A stretch of DNA of 64,000 nucleotides from Pyrocephalus nanus (GCA_038380795.1 CM076266.1:15536145-15600144), one strand, 5' to 3'; numbered from the stretch's first letter, positions 10,150-23,180 are shown. Made by a program: numbers and translations. The notes: generated from the sequence alone by a model not told the origin.

Positions 10150-13100
10150 TGTGAGTGGAGAAAATGTTAAAAAAAAATCTCCTAATTTACTTGTAGGCTG
10201 AGATTTCTGCCAAGTGAATATTTATGTCCCATTTGAAAGATGGGGAGTATAATGGAAGTGTTGAAATTTTCTCAAGCAATCTCGAGTTGTTTGATGACAT
10301 ACCCTGCAAGGTCAGTCCTGTTTGCTGTTAAAATCAGTGGTAGAGCATCCTTTAAATTCATGGGGGAACAGAATCAGGCCCTTTATTTAATTTGTTTTTA
10401 TCTTGGTAGGAGGTTTCTTGTTCCTCTAAAATGTGCCTATAGATGATCTCATGATCCCTGTTGTCCATGTGTGCTGGCAAGGTCCTCAAGCAGTTACAGT
10501 GCTCAGACATGACAGTGTGCCAGCTTACCTTCAGTCCTCGTGTCACCAGACGGGCTGCAAGTTGGGGCTTAGTGGTTTTTTCATAAGGATTATTAAATTT
10601 CCCCAGCAAATACTGCCTTGTAGAAATAAATCAAAAATTTGCTTTCATCAAGAAAATTAAGAAAACATACTTTATGCCTTTCTTGGGATTTCAGATGGAT
10701 ATGGTTGAAAGCAAGTTCCTTACTTGGTTTCCAAGTAAAAGTTGAACAGGACACTTAGATTTTTGCCTTAACTGAAGAGACAGACTATCTGTCACATCTT
10801 ACTCAAGGCAGTTGCCCTGTGTTCTCAGAGCTCTGCTGTGAGTCACCTACACATTTTTCTGAGGAAGTTACCAGAGCTCCTATGGGACGTGATCCATCAC
10901 ATCTAGAAGTCAACATAGTTCCCCTGTGTTTCCATACTTGCTCCAGGACTCCAGCTATCATTCAACTATTTGAGATATCTATCAACTCCAGAAAACACAC
11001 AAAATGTGCAGCTAAATCACAGATTAAAATTCCAGGTACTGTATAGAAAATGCCCAGATTTTTCTTAGAATAGGAACAGAGTCTTCCAAAGATTAAAGTA
11101 TGTTTTCTGTTAGGAACCGGGATATTTATCTGAATAAAATGTTTTTGATGAAGTGAGGGTCATCACACATTTAAAATGTCTGTCCATGGCATGCATCTCT
11201 AGACCTAGGCTTGGATTTCAAAGCTCGGCAGTTTTAGAAGGTAAGATTTTGATTCAGACTCCATCTACTGATAACAAATAGGTTGCTCTGATTTTTTTTT
11301 TTCTCTTTTCTCCTTTTAAACACAAGAACAGCCACCACAGCATAATAAAAAAATACTCCTTTGTAATTTTGTACTTTCCCAAGCATTCAAAGAAAACGAC
11401 AGAGCCAATGCTCATCTGCGGTGACAGCCACTTCAACCAGTTTCTTTTTAACCCTCTCTGTCCCTGCCTTAAGTCCTCCCAGCTGCAAAATGCAACTATT
11501 TCCACACCAGACATCTCCTTCCATGGCACTGTGGCCTTTCCATGGTGGAGAACCGTTTTGTGTGTGTGCAGCACTTTCAGCTTCCTCAGAGACAGCTTAC
11601 ACTACTTACACTACTTAAACTACTATGTTTTTATTACAAATGCATAAACAAGAGGCATTGGAAAGCTTTAAGATTTGCATCTGTTTTTGAGGTCTTCCCT
11701 TTTTCAATTTCTTTGAAAATTCAAGATAAATCAGCTTTGTCCAAGGGTATTGCTATCTATTCAGCTCCTAATCCTCACTCCCTTGCCCCATTCAAACATG
11801 CACAGAAGAGACCCTGGGGAGAATCTTTTGAAGCTGGACCCTAAATCACATGTGAAAATGGAAAGTCAGTTTGGTTAAAAAAAAAGGAAAAAAGCTATAT
11901 CGTTAAAGTTATTTTAGACCTTGTGGAATGCATTGGGTTTGCAAACACTAATTGAGAAGCATTGTGCTGTAAGGGGGAAGCTCTTCCCTTGCAAGAGAGG
12001 AGAAGCAGCCCCTGTCAGGGCAGCAGGGCTGGGGACATTCTCACAGGTCATATCCTTCCACCCACTCAGTCAGGTCTCATCCCCTGCAGTCCATTGTCCA
12101 TCCTTTCCTGAGGACAGAAGAGCAGAGACTTTTCAGGTACTGGGCTGATATAATTCATATGCAATACAAGTAGGCTCTGTTTTTTGTGGGGTCATTCCCA
12201 GAGAGGGACCTTCTGTCAATAGCCCTGGAGAAGGACTTGCAGACCCTCCACACTTACAGCAGTCATTGTCCCTTGATGCCACTTGAGATCTCTCTAAGGC
12301 CTGGACAGGAACAGTGAATTGAAATGGTAGGTCCTACCACTGCAAGGATCCCTGCTTTGCTGGAACATCACAGCTGAGCTCGGTGTGCTGAGTGTGCAGA
12401 GGACCATGTAATGCTCACCACAGGAGGGGCCCTGAGACTGCTGGCTGCATATGCTGCACAAATTACTAACCTCACCTCTGCACAGGAACCAGGCTGCGGT
12501 TACAGTGAGTCAGGCCCCACAGCAGCCCCCCACAGGAAGCAAAAACCAGCTGATGAGTCCAACTGCAATAGTGGGGAGGCAGGGGGAAATCTGAAGGCAG
12601 AATCTTGTCCCTCAGTTTGGAATGTATTCAGGTTTCAGTGGTTAACGCCATTATTTTGCACAAAATGCCTTGGGACTTCAGACAACCACATGTTTTTATA
12701 TGATCGTTGGAATTGTCTTCTGCCCCCACTTCTGTTTGCTCAGCCTGTTCATTACTCTGCCTTCACAGGCTTCCTATGTTACAATGGCCCATAGTCACAG
12801 AGATGGTTCAGGGCTGAACCAAGCAAGTCCTGTTATCTAGATTCATCAGGATATTACCTTGATTAATGGTCTCAAAGTTTGGGGAAGAATTGCTATCATG
12901 CAAGGTGCTTTCAGCTAAGACTGCAAAAAGTTTGGGAAGGAGCTTTTTGAAGAACTTTGAAACACAGAGAGAAATCTTCAAGCCTGCAAGCTGATGTGCT
13001 GTTTACTAGACATTTATTTTTCACCTGAGATATTTTTCTGTAACACTTTTTCTCTGTGCCTTCCTCCGTAGTCTCTCCTGTGAAATGTTTGCAAAGACTG

Positions 13101-13661
13101 AAGCAGTGGAAGTTTGTCTCTCCATTCCCACCCACCTGCAAAGCCCTGTAGTTGTGGTTTCTACTCTCCAGAGCGGCTGAGCTTTGGCTGTGCTGCCTCT
13201 AGGCGAAGGGCAGCCATACCTCTCCAGCCATACCCATTTTGACACAGATAATGTCTTCAGTTATCTTATTCAACAGCAGACCTGCAGGGAGAGAAGCACA
13301 GCCCTGTGAGCTCACTTGAGGGCATGACACCAGCCTGGGACAGAATTTGCTGCTGGGTGCAGTAAGGGCCAAGCAATCAAGGAGCAGCAGGCATTGGTGT
13401 GGGGCTGAGTGCTGCTCATTCTCCCTACTGCTGGGCTGCCATCAGCTTCATGTGCTTCAATGCTGCCAGACAGGCACCCTCATCTGCTTCTGCATGGCCA
13501 ATAACAAACATGGATGAAGGTTTTCCCTGCAAATGCTTGTGGGCCTGCCTCTGTAATCACACATGAGAGAGAGATGGAAGGAGTGAGGAAAAATATGAGG
13601 CAGACCCACCTATGCTTATGATATTTCAAACCCTTCCTGCTCGCTCTCCGGGGGAGGGGGG
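10150..13661. other. non-coding single-copy DNA
   Basis: No recognisable gene or transposon. A possible exon-like segment 12090-12136 (good acceptor, AG donor side CAG/GTAC) is only 47 bp and open in two frames, so unsupported. Open frames at 11254-11844 and 12411-12794 show no family resemblance. T-run at 11291-11303. Confidence 0.5.
11597..11623. repeat. 9-bp tandem repeat, three units
   Basis: Unit TTACACTAC is repeated exactly twice and then once with a single C-to-A change (TTAAACTAC). A minute local tandem expansion with no gene context. Confidence 0.9.
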
Positions 13662-13767
13662 AAACAAACAAACAAACAACCACAAACAAACAAAAAAAAC
13701 ACCACAAAACAAAACAACAACAAAACCCACACACAAAAACAAACAAACAAACAAACAAACAAACAAA
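13662..13767. repeat. (CAAA)n low-complexity A-rich tract
   Basis: About 106 bp of AAAC/CAAA units, with a degenerate middle (ACCACAAAAC, AACAAC) and a clean run of AAAC at 13735-13767. It directly follows a short G-rich run (GGGGGAGGGGGG near 13650). Its minus-strand translation gives an apparent Leu/Phe/Val/Cys-rich frame that is an artefact. Confidence 0.93.
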
Positions 13768-16590
13768 TATGATTAAGGAGATTTCTCTCAATCCAGAGAA
13801 GGAGTATTTGGTTTGCTCAGTCATGAGAAGTCCATTTGCAGCCCCCTAGACCTTGGGTTTTCTCATATAGCAGAACATCTGCTGGTCAGACACAACAAAA
13901 CCCTTCCCAAGCCTGCCTGGGAGATCCATACTGATGGCCAAGACCTGGATCTGCCTGTACAGCCTTGAGTGACTACTTTCCCAGTTACTAACTCCACCAC
14001 CAGCAGGATGCATTTATCTCACCCAGCCACATATCACAATCCACCTAAATCAGAAGTGTTTATCTTTCATCCACAGTCAAAACATCCAGAAAGCCCTGGT
14101 GCCTCTTATATCCCAGGAGAGGAAAGGATGGATATGGGGCAAGGGAAAGGAGCTGGCCTAAAATTTCAAGGTGAGACCCTGGAGAACATTTGTGGGCAGT
14201 GATGCTACGGTGCCTGGGAAAAATGTTTCTGGCAATGGCCATGGCATCTCACTCCCCAGCCTCAGGGCTAAGCACACCCTGCACAGAGTGAAAGAGGACC
14301 TGGACCCCTCAACCCCAGCTTCCTGTGGGCACAGACACTGAGTTTCCCAGGTTGCCCCCTCAGCTCCATTTTGTCTGGGAGTGAATTTAGATAGAGCAGG
14401 AGGGCTCGGTTGTCTGTCTCCACCTGTGGGGCTAACTCTGGAGGAGCAGTGCTGTGGTAGCCCTGCGAGGCATCCTGTATCAGTTTTCCAAGGGGCTGTG
14501 GCCATCAGTGCACCACAACTGACTGCTGAACTGGAAGATGCCACAGTCGGCACTGCCATCTGCTGTAATGCTCTGAGCTGTCTTGTTGAAAGTGCTCTAT
14601 TAAAAGGCCATGCAGAGCCCTGGGGAGGTGCAGAAGGCACTCAGACTGGGCCACAGCTGCCATCCACTGGGACAACAGCAGGCTGGAAGGAGAAGTTGTG
14701 GGCAGACAAGGGACTGGAGCTCAGAGTTGGTGAGGCTGTAGTCTCTGTAGCCTTCCAGCCTCTCTTCCTGGAGCACGTGAGCCAGCTCACTCTCACTGAA
14801 CACCTTTGGCCAGCAGCAGCAGCAGGGGAGAACCTATTCCTGCTGGTCTTCATGCACTGGGATTCCAAGGGCAAAAGATAAAAACAAGCTGTAAAGGCAC
14901 TAGAGCAGAGTTAGACCCCCAGGGCCAGCTCCCCAGCAGGCAGTGACTCAGCTGGCTCTGGTGACCCCGAGCTGCTCCCGCTGGTTGTCGGGGTGTGCAC
15001 AGAGGCACACACGTACTCAGTGTCTGTGCTGGACAGCCCAGGCCACAAACTGGTTTTGTCAGTGCAGACGTGGAGAACACAGAGCTTCAGGCACTGGCAT
15101 TTGGCAGCTTTCTGATGTCAATGGTAAGAGGTCAGGGGTCCCATGGGAACTGGAAAGCTGATAAATGGGACCAACTAAGGGAAGGGCTGCATATTTTAGT
15201 TGCTCAGACATCTTGGCCTCTTACCCTGATGTTGGTCAGCCTTTAGCAGAAGCCGTGATGTGCACTGACCTCATTGCTGTTGGGAAGCCATTCCCAAACT
15301 CACTAACCCTTAGCCCTGCTTTGCACCCTTCACATTTAACACAATCACCTGAACACAAATCCTACAAGCCCAGAGGGATTGTGTGAGAGAAGGCTTCAAA
15401 TCTGCACTTTAACAAACAGAATTAAAATCCTTTCCTTGGAGTAATTCCTCTGTCATCCCTCCTTTCTTCCTTTCCTCTTTCCTCTTTTACCACACTCGCC
15501 ATGGGGTTGCTCTTGGCCATGAGGTGCAGAGCAGCCCCACAGCTCCAGCAGGCTCTGCCCAGGTGTCCATGCACCCAAAGCCATCTGCAGCCCTGCAGAG
15601 CAGTTTGCAACAAGGAATCAGAGACAAGGGGTGCCTCCAGGGCTGCCTCTGGCAATTATCCTCTGTGGGCAAAGACAATAGGGACTACCCAATAAAAAAG
15701 CCGTGTATACCAAGAGAAATCAGTAATTCCAGCAGTGGAGCTCAGCACCAGACCTGGGGTGGGCATCGCAGAAGGATGTTACCTGGTAACTGCTCACCCT
15801 TCCAGAATCCTGCTGCCCTGTCACCAAGGGACAAAGCCTCACACCATGGGAACCAGCACAGCCAGGGAGCATTGCAGCTGTAGCTCTGCTTTTCAGGGAC
15901 AGCCCTTTGTGGCTCATTTTCTCTATCACCTGAAAATTAATCCTGCAAGTGGGTCTACCATCAGGGGTATATTTTATATTTTAAACTCATATTTCAGGAT
16001 ATTTGCACAGAGAAATATCATTCTCTCTGAGAATAATAGCAGAACAGTTTCCAATGCCTCTAGTCAGACAGAGATGGGATCCCATGGACAAAACTCAAGT
16101 AAATTTGTTTTTTAATTTCTACAAGGGGTTGCCTATAAATAAGTGTCAAACCAAGAATTATCACACAGATCAATTGAAGAGTAGAGACAAGAGACTTATT
16201 ACACATTTGTACTGGGTTAGATGTTGTAAAGGCAGTTATCAAGAGTGTCTTCCAGTTAAGGCAGTAAAGAGAAATACAGACATGAACATTTTCCTCGGGT
16301 TTGTGGCAAGACCCCAAAGAGGCTTTCTGTACACCCCAGAGTCATCAGTGCTTGGGACTGATGTGTCGGCATCTCCAGCTGAGTCACTTCGGCCCCAAGG
16401 GCTGGTCCCCCCACAGAGCTGAACCAGGGCCTGGCCACACAGCATGGTGGAGGTGTTTATTTACTCTTGTTTTACCATTTTGCTATCTCTTGGTTTTTGG
16501 TCATGAATACTAACAAATTCAGTGAAAATTAGAAAATCCCAGAGAATAGGAACAGCAAAAGGAACCTCCTTTTTATGGAACCATTTGCTT
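13768..16590. other. GC-richer non-coding DNA with many chance frames
   Basis: Contains the longest ATG-started frames of the window (160-166 codons at 14158-14640 on minus and 14381-14881 on plus). They overlap on opposite strands and carry no recognisable motif. The density of frames here reflects low stop-codon density in GC-rich, CA/TG-rich sequence. No transposon recognised. Confidence 0.5.
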
Positions 16591-17345
16591 CAATGTAAAC
16601 TCTAAATGTAATAACAAGGCTCCATGATGGTATCATTTTCTCATCTTCTTGACTTCAAAGTATTTTTTAACAAGCAAACTGAGGTTTCAAACGTATCTCT
16701 AATATCTCAACTGAATTAAATATTAATCATTATGCCAAAGTAATAAATACAGAAATCCTGCCTAGTTATTCAGACATGCAAATCCCTAATTGTGTGGGAA
16801 GCTGCTCAGATGGGTTTTAGTTTCAGCAGGAGATAAAATGCCACAGAGCCAGTACAGTATCTGTGTCACTACGAGATTTACAGCCTGATTCCCTGCCTGG
16901 AAACAAAGGAACAAATAGTTGTATGTCATGCACCGAACTGAAACATTGTGGATTATATTATTACTCGAGTTTCTACAGGACTTCTCAGTGGGGGAAAAAA
17001 AATTCTATTAACTCTCTTTTATGACTACCAGCAGGGCAACGTGAAGAGAATAATCTCCTCCATTTATAAGGTCTGGGGGCCTTAAAACGTGAATAGCAGG
17101 CCAGGAGCTTTGTCACAAGGTCTGGCTGTTTCCTTTTCTTCATAAAATTCCTATCTCCATTAATCTGTGTTTATTTTCCTTCTGCTTTTTAATTTGCTTA
17201 ATGGACTTCAGTTGAAGTCTCTCCTAGAAGTCAGAGGAAAGTAAACCCTGATAAATCCTTTGGGACTTAATAGTCACAGTTAAGCACTTCTTTGGATTAT
17301 TTTGTCTGACTTTCATCTTTGCTGCTGCAGAAATGTCGGCTGCCT
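16591..17345. promoter_or_regulatory. AT-rich motif-dense block, possible conserved non-coding element(s)
   Basis: Uniform AT-rich sequence with many homeobox cores (TAAT, ATTA), a perfect octamer ATGCAAAT at 16776-16783 followed by CCTAATTG, CCATTAATC near 17158 and TTTAATTTGCTTAATGG near 17190. It ends in a strong acceptor-like pyrimidine tract and GCTGCAG near 17331 that leads only into very short frames. No repeat recognised. A regulatory role is inferred from texture. Confidence 0.28.
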
Positions 17346-17900
17346 AGTACCGCAGCCCTAACCCCATGACTTAAGAGCCTGGGAAAGAACTGACAAAAGA
17401 TATCCCCCTTTCTTCCTTCTTCTGAGGCATGGAAAGTCTAGATTTAAACTCGTGAAAGGCAAGCAGGCATTTGCCCCACGCAGAAAGCATGTCAGAGGCC
17501 CAATGCTAGATAAGCTGCCAGTCTCTGTCAGTGTCTCCTCTCCCCAGGCTTCAGTTTCCAGGGGTGGAAGGAGGGAGATCCAGCTGAATAGGAGCTGCTG
17601 TGCACTGTACTGAGTGCAGGCTGAGTGCTGGGGAACATAGCCTGGCCTGGGCACCTCCAGCCTCAGATTCCTGAAGCCAGGTACTGTCACTGTACTGGAG
17701 GTACCAGCTGCTCTTTCATCACGCAGCCTGGCAACACCTCACCTCAGCTCTCAACACAGATGGGGTAAGGAGGGTATTTCAGATCCCAAGCCTCATGTGG
17801 AATCTGCCCTCTGGCAGCCTGTAATGGGCATCAGAGACCTCCTGCAGGAGAATAGACCTGTGACATTTCCTTGTTCCCAGTCCTACTGGCATCATCTGCT
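17346..17900. other. non-coding DNA
   Basis: GC-richer spacer between two AT-rich blocks. One 110-codon minus frame (17358-17690) resembles nothing known. Confidence 0.5.
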
Positions 17901-18260
17901 CAGTAATGTTTCATGTTATTAATCTATTATTATTTTCTTTTCAATGGGTAGGCTTTGAATGACAGCCAACATCAGTATTAGTCTCTTAATACCTTTTTGT
18001 TAGGAGTCCAAATTCTATGCATTCTAACTCATATATTACTTTCTATGAGGCAGATTTATTTTGTCACAACATTTATTCCTGCAGGATTCGCTTACTCAGG
18101 AATTGCGCTGTGTAATTAGGTCCCAACCACCTATTTCTAATCCTGAACAAAAATTCACTTTATTGTTCATTTCAGCAATTTACTTTTTCATTTTACTGCT
18201 TCCATGTATGATAGATATAATTAATTAGGTCCCATTGCATCAGTCTCTCAATTTTCTTTT
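17901..18260. promoter_or_regulatory. AT-rich block with duplicated homeobox-like word
   Basis: The exact 13-mer TAATTAGGTCCCA occurs at 18113-18125 and again at 18222-18234, 109 bp apart, each holding a TAATTA homeobox core. Further ATTA/TAAT words surround them. A frame from 18085, after an acceptor-like TTCCTGCAG, runs 47 codons to TAG at 18226-18228 and ends with a hydrophobic stretch (FTLLFISAIYFFILLLP). Because it lies across the duplicated words I regard it as more likely accidental than an exon. Confidence 0.27.
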
Positions 18261-21200
18261 TCTAATGATCAGAGGTTTTAAAAACTCTCCATGGTTTTGC
18301 TTGTTGCTAGATAAATTTAAAAGTCCATCCATTGTGAAACTGAGGCATGAAGCAAAGGTTAGCACTAAGAGCTGGGCTCCTCTGGCTGACAAAACCTGGT
18401 GCAAATGACTAACAGGCCCATTGACTTGTAATTCATATTTTACTTATATTTTCGTCCAACCTGATGCTACAGTGAGGGCAATTTGTCCCTAAAGAAAATT
18501 TCCAGACTCCTGTTTTTGTTTGACCCACTTGGTAAAGCTGTCACCTGTAAATGCACAGGCTTCACTCTCAGAATCAGTGAGTAGGTGGCCATGGAGAAGG
18601 TAAGTCTGGACATTTTTATGAAACACAATATTTTATGCCAGAAGAAAAGCTGAACCACTGACTGGCAAGCCGCATATCACAGTATATCCAGTCTTGACTA
18701 CTTTATCTTGGATCTGTTTTTCTTTCCTTGGTTTAGAAGGGCTCAGCTCCCAACATGCTAGCTATATATCTCAGCAATCCCTTCATTACAACAAATCTTA
18801 TCTGAGTGTCCTTCTTCTGGTACCCAGTGGTAAACCACAGCACTGCTTCAGCTTGCTGCTTTGTAGCATCCTCTGTCAGCAGTAATGAGGGATAAGGGGC
18901 TGGAAGTCAGCATGGCGAGGGTGTGTAATTATACAACTCCAGGGTATGAAGACCTTCTTTGAAAAGAGGGATCCAACACTTAAGGATACTGGCAAACAGA
19001 CTGCAGTCTCTTCCCAAGGAAATGTGCTCTTTGGAACAGCTGAAGGCTTTGTCAGACTGTGAGGCCTGCCACCTTCACTACATCAAGCAGATAAACCTTG
19101 GTGTGCTTGAAACCAGGCAACTGAGGGCATAGGAGAGCATAAAATTCCACCAGATGCAAAACACACGCAAGAAGTTGGGTAACTATGCCGGTGGTTTGCT
19201 CTGAAGAGGATGGTGCTGCCAGTGTGGTTGCTGGTGACCTCCAGGCACAGCAGGGATTTGGGGGGGCTGAGCAGCCAGTTGCACATGCTGATGCGTCTCC
19301 TGATATTGGCTAGAGACAAATGACCAGGAGTCCTATTTTGGAGCTCCCAGCGGTGGAACAAAGGCGAAGATCCTGTGTCTGCTTCTGTGAAACAGCAAGC
19401 AAGGAAAAGCTGCATAGCTTGGCCAAGATGACAAAGAGAGACTGGACCCTGCTCAGATGAGCCACTTTCCATTCGTGGACAGGAGCTCTTGTGGCTTATT
19501 AGTCTGGCTCACTGATCCATGCTCTGATGTCTGGGATCCTGCTAACGAAATTATCACATCTAGTCAGAGTCAAAGCTGCTTTGTGGGAACCATGAGTTTC
19601 CTGTCTTCTTTGCATTTGTGAAGAAAGACTTTGTCATGTTCCCAGGGTAGAAGTCACAATTTGCATTAGGAAAATATAAACAAAATGAAAATATCAGCCC
19701 CATGACAGAGCCCGCACAACAACAGATTCAGGAAAGTACTAACTAAATGCTTCACAGTAGGCAGATTCTGATTTGTAAGCCTTTTTGGTTTCAAAATATA
19801 ATCTCTCTTTCATCTCCAAAACCCAGTCAATACAGAACAGAAACATAGCTTTTGGCAGTCTTCATTTTTCAACTAAACTTGTTTGTGTTCTTTCTTAGAG
19901 CTTGAAGCCGAGCAGTAGCAAATTATGTTACTGCTTCTAAGATTGTGACACACTTGACCATGTTTTTTCAATAAAAATGACACCACTTAACTTTGCTGGG
20001 TCAGTAATGAAGCAGCAAAAAAGATTTCATTTGGCAAGAAAAAATAGCTAAGAATCCAGAGCTTCTTACAACTAAAGCAAAATAAAGGATTTAGATTAAT
20101 TATACTATTTATGAACTCCAAGCTCTTCTTTTAATTTCTGTTTTATGATGAAATGTATCACTGTGACCACTTTAGGCAGTCTTCCACACGCTATGGGAAT
20201 ATTTTTCCCAGTATGCCCAGCACTGATGGTGTGCAGACACTGTGGAATGAAGCCTGTCCTTGGGGTACCGATGGGAGCCTTTGTGTCTGTCTAACCGAGG
20301 ACGAGGTATGTCCCTTTGACAAGGACTAGTAACACAACCTGGCACAAAGAGCTCTGTTCAGAGATGGCCAGCTGGATGGAAGGGACAGGGATGGGCTGTC
20401 CATTGCTTCTAGGGCCATGTCAGCTCTGTGGAAACAGCTCAGCTGTGCAGCTTTTCTGAGGATTCAGGTAAGGACTCATCACCATCCTGTTTCCAGCTGA
20501 GGGATGAGTCAGCTGAATTGGTCCTGAAGATACTGGTTGTGTTCTCTGAGGAAAACCTCAAGGGTAACAGGCACTCTATCACTTCTGTGAACGGAAAGCT
20601 GATTTCCAATGTGTGTCAGACATCAAGACCCAAATCTTCTCTCTCATAAGCCTGCTTTTCTCTCATCTTCCAATTATTTCAGTCTCATGATATCAGCATC
20701 TCTGTGTCAGCATGCTTAGAAACACACAGTAGCAGGTCTCACTTGCATTGAAGCTGGCTAGGTGGCATTGTAGCACATCCAGCAAGACCAGCAGTCTAAA
20801 AATAGGTATTTTGTCATGACGTTTCCAGTGGGTCCTTGAAGTCAGCCTGCATTTGTTGAGACCTACGGAAGCAGCAGCTCAGGCTTTGAAGAAGGTGCTA
20901 ACTCAGCCCAAGACAGGGGGTCTGGTGGGTCCTGTGCTTGCAGGAGTACAGCCCTGTCTGGGCTAGGGGTTTGTGTCCCCATGGGAGTACGGAATCCCCA
21001 CGCAGAAAGTCTCATGCAGCCTGTGCCAAGGTGCAAATGCCATTCCCCCTTTTCCAGGACAAATGCAGGAAATATGCAGACCTCTGTCAGGCGTGCATGC
21101 ACCACCAGGCAACAATGAGTTTGTGGTTTTAGAAGGGCCCTTCTACATCAAGTGGAGCAGAGCACAGTCCCCAGGAGCACAGGGACCAGGGGTTGGCATC

Positions 21201-21887
21201 AGCTGCTGCACCCTTTTATTTAGGCCAAGGACTCCTGCTTGGCACCACTCTGCACCAGGCCAGCACCAAATCCTTGATGCGTTTGCACCAGCACACAGGC
21301 GGTGCAAAAGGCTTGCAACAGGCATAATTACACCTCTTGCCTAAAAGTGCCTCTTTTCTGGCCTAGAAAAACTCTCCTTCATGCACTATAAATATTTGTG
21401 GGGTGACATTGGTTTCAGCAGCATATAATGGCAACGGCACTGAACCTTGTTACTTGGAAATGATCTATGTTGACAACCATACTTTGGCTTTGCTTTGAAT
21501 TTTATTTTCTGTAAATGCCTTGGCATTTTTTCTGCAGTGTCAGGATTTTTTCTAGTCACAACAGTCTGTTTCATCCATGTCCTTATCTCTTAAGAACTAT
21601 GCTTTAGTTGTGGAAGGATTGTTGGTGCTTGTCTGAACTCAAGTAATTTTGATGTAGAGGTTAAAGGCAGCATTTTGCTTTATAGCTGAAGGGGATTTTC
21701 AGATATAACTTCAGAAAGGAAGTTCATACACAGATGGTTTTAGCTGACAAACTGATATTACTTTATTATTATTATCACTATCATTACTATTTAACTTTCT
21801 TCCATGGAAGTTATTCAACTAAAAACCTCAACATAAGAAGCTAGGAATATTTTCATACACACAGACAGACATTTGAAGGCATGTATG

Positions 21888-21888
<1 letters not shown>
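18261..21888. other. non-coding single-copy DNA
   Basis: No recognisable gene. Near 18334-18366 a GAAACTGAGGCATGA segment faintly recalls the MIR-type core found in amniotes, but it is too short to call. A consensus AAG/GTAAGT donor lies at 18599-18605 with no convincing upstream exon. Frames at 19083-19472 (minus, 129 codons) and 20863-21344 are unrecognised. A TTA-rich patch lies at 21765-21800. Confidence 0.5.
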
Positions 21889-21924
<36 letters not shown>

Positions 21925-21926
21925 AC
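21889..21926. repeat. (CA)n microsatellite
   Basis: Fifteen uninterrupted CA units to 21919, then a single T and three more CA units. Ordinary simple repeat, probably length-polymorphic. Confidence 0.95.
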
Positions 21927-22879
21927 TCTTTATTTGCAATTCAAACTATTTCCTAATACTGAAAATGCAGAAAAAAAAAATTAGTTATATTATGAAATCT
22001 CTGGAATTAATGACACCCTCACATTTTCAATTGATTAGTGAATCAAGTTTTTCTTAAAGTTTCTTTGAACACCTTCATGCCTAAGACAGTCACTGAATGT
22101 GCTTTACTGTGACTGTTCCCAATGCCTAAATTTCACATTCAAGAGAATACTGGAAATGCTATTAACATAGAAGGGTATTTGAGTTTATTTGTGGTTTGGC
22201 AATGGAGAAAACAATGTTTTGATTTAACTTTTTTTCCTATTTATAAGGGAATTTAGTAATTTTGGAGACTGAATGTTTATCTATGTTTATCCATGAACAC
22301 CACATGAGTTAACTGCATCAAATCTGTTAATACCACATGAGAAGTGGCAGGATGTCCTCCTATAATTTTTTTCTCCAATAGAAGGATGAAGATAAATATT
22401 TCTGGAGTTTGTCCAATTCTGATGATTGAAAAAAAAAAAGAATCAAGCTAAAAAAAACCAACACCCCAAAACCAGAAAGCTAATTTGTGAATAAGGAAAC
22501 AGATGTCCAAATTGTTGTTTTGTTGTTTTGGAGTTTTTTTCCATTTTCTTTTTCACCTCTATTTTGGTGACGAAAAATGACACTGAAAAAGGTGATCAAA
22601 GTAAAGCACTGCAACAACCCACATTTTTGGGTCAGCCACAGCCACAGCTTCCCACCCTTCAGTTTACACCAGCTCCGAATCTTGGCACTAAACAAGAAAG
22701 ACTTTGCATAAACCCTCCTATCAACATCTGTAAACATTAAAAGCTTTCTAGGCTACTCAAGGGTTAAAATTGTTCTAGTAAGTGTCCTTAATAAGGAATT
22801 CAGACGGTTTCTGTTTGGTTTTAATTATGACAGCCTTTCATATAGGTTGGAGGGGCTCCTGGCTCTGCCCTGTTGAGAC
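21927..22879. other. AT-rich non-coding DNA
   Basis: A-rich low-complexity patches at 22428-22460 and T/G-rich sequence at 22510-22545. Overlapping opposite-strand frames at 22480-22740 share this low-complexity DNA. Nothing gene-like. Confidence 0.5.
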
Positions 22880-23180
22880 ATTAAAGGTCCCTTTGTTCAA
22901 AAGTTCAGAGCCAGATCTGAAATCGCCTGTAGTTCACCTTTAGGATATAGAAAAGTGCTGAGACACGGCAGGGTTTGATGCTGGTTGCCCCCGCAGTGGG
23001 AGCTGCAGCACAGGGTGCTGTCAGCATCGCGCTCCCTGCCGCAGCCTCCCTGCTCCGGCCGCGATGCTATCAGCATTCCTCGCCGGAGCCTGTCTGAGTG
23101 ATGGCTGATTAATGAACTGGGGCTACAGCTATCTGTGAGAAAGAAGAATTGCCTATTTCACCCATGTCACGGCCCTAATT
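22880..23180. promoter_or_regulatory. CpG-rich patch with nested inverted repeats, possible enhancer
   Basis: Begins with CCTTTGTTCAAAAG (22890-22903), which reads as a SOX-type site on one strand overlapping a TCF/LEF-like CTTTTGAA on the other. It continues into a CpG-rich core (nine CpGs in 22981-23100 by my count) and ends with GATTAATGAAC and CCCTAATTGGG homeobox-like words. Two inverted repeats interleave in the core. Strong contrast in base composition with both flanks suggests a discrete functional element, but conservation was not testable. Confidence 0.35.
23023..23089. repeat. two interleaved inverted repeats
   Basis: AGCATCGCG at 23023-23031 pairs with CGCGATGCT at 23060-23068 (9 bp, 28-bp spacer). 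GCTCCGGC at 23052-23059 pairs with GCCGGAGC at 23082-23089 (8 bp, 22-bp spacer). The two pairs interleave, so both stems could form only as a pseudoknot-like arrangement or alternately. Confidence 0.85.

Noticed and set aside
13480..13824. 114-codon minus frame rich in Phe, Val, Cys and Leu that looks like membrane segments
   Set aside because: It is the translation of the (CAAA)n low-complexity tract.
14158..14881. 160- and 166-codon frames, the longest with ATG starts
   Set aside because: They overlap on opposite strands, sit in GC-rich DNA with few stops, have no splice support and match no family.
18334..18366. MIR-like GAAACTGAGGC segment
   Set aside because: Only about 30 bp of weak resemblance and no other MIR parts. 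It needs a profile search to be called.
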